Below, in pieces: positions 6,963 to 8,053 of a stretch of DNA of 8,053 nucleotides (the stretch's first letter is position 1; every line of letters begins with the position of its first letter). Below the pieces are notes generated by a model. That model did not search any database. It was not told where the DNA came from and worked only from the letters and a program-made list of their open reading frames with translations. The DNA comes from Acidobacteriota bacterium (GTDB lineage: Bacteria; Acidobacteriota; Terriglobia; Bryobacterales; Bryobacteraceae): the NCBI GenBank assembly GCA_021788955.1, contig JAJYKC010000087.1, positions 1 through 8,053 on the forward strand, in the 5' to 3' direction. The translations under genes were made by a program, and so were the position numbers.

Positions 6963-7519
6963 CATCTGGAAAACCCGCGCTCGATCTGCTCCCGCTGCGC
7001 GAGTGTGAGCATCTGCGAGGGAGCCCGCGGGCGGCCGTGACGCTGGTAGAGTATGGCGACTACGAATGTCCGGGGTGCGCGGAAGCGTACTGGATCATCG
7101 GGCGGCTTCAGGAGCGGCTCGGCGACAAAATGCGCTTCGTGTTCCGGCATTACGCCTTCGCGCGCCTCCACCCTCACGCCGAACTTGCGGCGCAGGCGGC
7201 TGAGGCCGCGGGAGCGCAGGGTAAGTTCTGGGAGATGCACGACCTGCTGTTTGAAAACTGGCAATCGCTGGAGCGGAAGGACCTGCTCGCTTATGCCCGG
7301 CGTCTTGACCTCGACGGGGACCGCTTCGGAGGCGAGTTGAAGTCGGAGATGTACCTGCCGCGCGTGCGCGAGGATTTCCGGACCGGGGTGCAGAACGGGG
7401 TGTACGGAACGCCGGGGCTATTCCTGAACGGCGTCCGGCACGACGGCAGCTATGACTTCGAGTCGCTGTTCGAGGCCATGGAACCGTTCACCGGGGTTCG
7501 AGACGGGAACGCAAGATAG
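6959..7519 (+). CDS. DsbA-family thioredoxin-fold oxidoreductase, probably cytoplasmic
   Basis: A 186-residue thioredoxin-fold protein of the DsbA/thioredoxin_4 type. The active site C37-P-G-C40 lies in VEYGDYECPGC, the helical insertion spans about 65-145, and the cis-proline is P152 in YGTPGLFLNG. The HYAFARLHPHAELAAQAAEAA segment (64-84) is typical of the soluble DsbA-like branch that reduces or isomerises thiols. No signal peptide or transmembrane stretch precedes the domain, so it probably works in the cytoplasm, where it would act as a reductase rather than a disulfide donor; that is inference. ATG at 6959 is preferred (GAGAGGGGG ribosome site 8 bases away). A GTG at 6953 in the same frame would add two residues and is also possible. 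Its 3' end overlaps the thioesterase gene by 32 bases, tail to tail. The substrate is unknown. Confidence 0.9.
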   Translation: MTSGKPALDLLPLRECEHLRGSPRAAVTLVEYGDYECPGCAEAYWIIGRLQERLGDKMRFVFRHYAFARLHPHAELAAQAAEAAGAQGKFWEMHDLLFENWQSLERKDLLAYARRLDLDGDRFGGELKSEMYLPRVREDFRTGVQNGVYGTPGLFLNGVRHDGSYDFESLFEAMEPFTGVRDGNAR

Positions 7520-7907
7520 CGGCGAGGTTCTCGGGAAGCGGGCGCGATGCCTGGGTGGCGACGTTCATGCAGACGACCGTAATGCGTCCTTCGGCGGCCT
7601 GTCTGCCACCGACGCGCGCATCGAAAGCCAGCGTGAAGGAGGACTTGCCGACTCGCTCTACGGCGACGGCGATTTCGACCACATCGTCGTCCCGAACGGC
7701 GCCGGTGTAATTGCACTCGATCCGCACGCGCGGGTATGACGTTTCCCCGTCCTGGATGTCCGTGTAGAGAATGCCCAGAGTGCGAAGAAACTCAACCTCG
7801 GCCGCTTCGAAAAAGCGCAGCATCGCCGTATAGTGAATCCGGCCGGACGCGTCGGTATCGGAGAAGCGGACGCGATGGGGCCACAGGAAGGAGGCGGCTG
7901 AACTCAT
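7488..7907 (-). CDS. Acyl-CoA thioesterase, hotdog fold (4HBT/YbgC-like)
   Basis: A small hotdog-fold protein, 139 residues from the ATG at 7907 or 148 from an in-frame ATG at 7934. The family signature FSDTDASGRIHYTAMLRFFE carries the expected catalytic aspartate (DTDASG) and the His-Tyr pair at the start of the central helix. The beta-sheet half includes VRIECNYTGAVRDDDVVEI and RVGKSSFTLAFDARV. Members hydrolyse acyl-CoA thioesters, often of short or aromatic acyl groups; the chain preference cannot be read here. Neither start has a clear ribosome site. The shorter form is preferred because it matches the usual family length and puts the hotdog domain close to the start. The gene converges on, and overlaps by 32 bases, the DsbA-family gene. 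Confidence 0.88.
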   Translation of the reverse strand: MSSAASFLWPHRVRFSDTDASGRIHYTAMLRFFEAAEVEFLRTLGILYTDIQDGETSYPRVRIECNYTGAVRDDDVVEIAVAVERVGKSSFTLAFDARVGGRQAAEGRITVVCMNVATQASRPLPENLAAILRSRLEPR

Positions 7908-7934
7908 ACCGGATAGTGTAGTGCGGCGGGCCAT

Positions 7935-8053
7935 AGTGAAGATCGAAGCGTGTTGCGATTGCGTGAAAGCGGGAGAGCCTCTGCGATTGCGCTACGCGTG
8001 ATAGCATCAGGACCTAAGCAGGAATTGCGCCTTACTCCATGCAGTTAAGCGAC
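7935..8053. other. Gene-free right edge upstream of the thioesterase gene
   Basis: No coding frame with family signal is seen here. It holds a 10-base direct repeat, TGCGATTGCG, at 7954-7963 and 7982-7991 (start-to-start 28 bases), and a small inverted repeat GCTA/TAGC (7991-7994 and 8002-8005). It probably carries the thioesterase promoter and perhaps that of a gene beyond the edge, but I find no convincing -35/-10 pair. Confidence 0.4.

Noticed and set aside
7493..7512. GGGGTTCGAGACGGGAAC, which resembles a tRNA T-arm
   Set aside because: No acceptor stem, anticodon arm or D arm lies at the right distance, and the sequence is coding for the DsbA-family protein.
7792..8007. A 71-residue minus-strand open frame at the right edge
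   Set aside because: It overlaps the thioesterase gene in another frame and shows no family signal.

Overview
The window is GC-rich bacterial chromosome, densely packed, with genes on both strands. It holds eight protein-coding genes and no rRNA, tRNA, insertion sequence or CRISPR array. The GC-rich codon use and the gene content (SelB, a galactonate-dehydratase-like enolase-superfamily enzyme, an alpha-E/ATP-grasp/transglutaminase cassette) would suit a soil bacterium such as an acidobacterium. That taxonomic guess rests on general appearance only and is weak.

Layout. On the plus strand, the 3' two thirds of selB (selenocysteine-specific elongation factor) runs in from the left edge and is followed after 8 bases by an enolase-superfamily sugar-acid dehydratase. 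This meets head-on, with a 10-base gap, a minus-strand run of four genes. Read in their own direction these are: a circularly permuted type 2 ATP-grasp protein (6812-5343), an alpha-E/DUF403 protein (5335-4382), a transglutaminase-like protein (4381-3422) and an aldo/keto reductase (3388-2405). A 146-base divergent intergenic region then separates the ATP-grasp gene from a plus-strand DsbA-family thioredoxin-fold gene. That gene overlaps, tail to tail by 32 bases, a minus-strand hotdog acyl-CoA thioesterase. The last ~120 bases hold no gene I can name.

How the genes work together. The ATP-grasp, alpha-E and transglutaminase trio is a recurring bacterial cassette thought to make and process a peptide or amide-linked product; its chemistry is not established. 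Here the three genes are tightly coupled (gaps of 7 and 0 bases). No Anbu-type proteasome-like peptidase, a known companion of this cassette, is in the window; an aldo/keto reductase follows instead.

The most unusual details are in this cassette. The transglutaminase has a low-complexity C-terminal tail ending in a CAG/CAA-coded polyglutamine run whose TAG stop lies inside the glutamine codons. The alpha-E, transglutaminase and reductase genes also share one reading frame, parted only by single stop codons (TGA, then TAG). The first junction is a TGA immediately followed by ATG, in a genome that encodes SelB, but I see no SECIS-like hairpin there, so stop-start coupling is the simpler reading.
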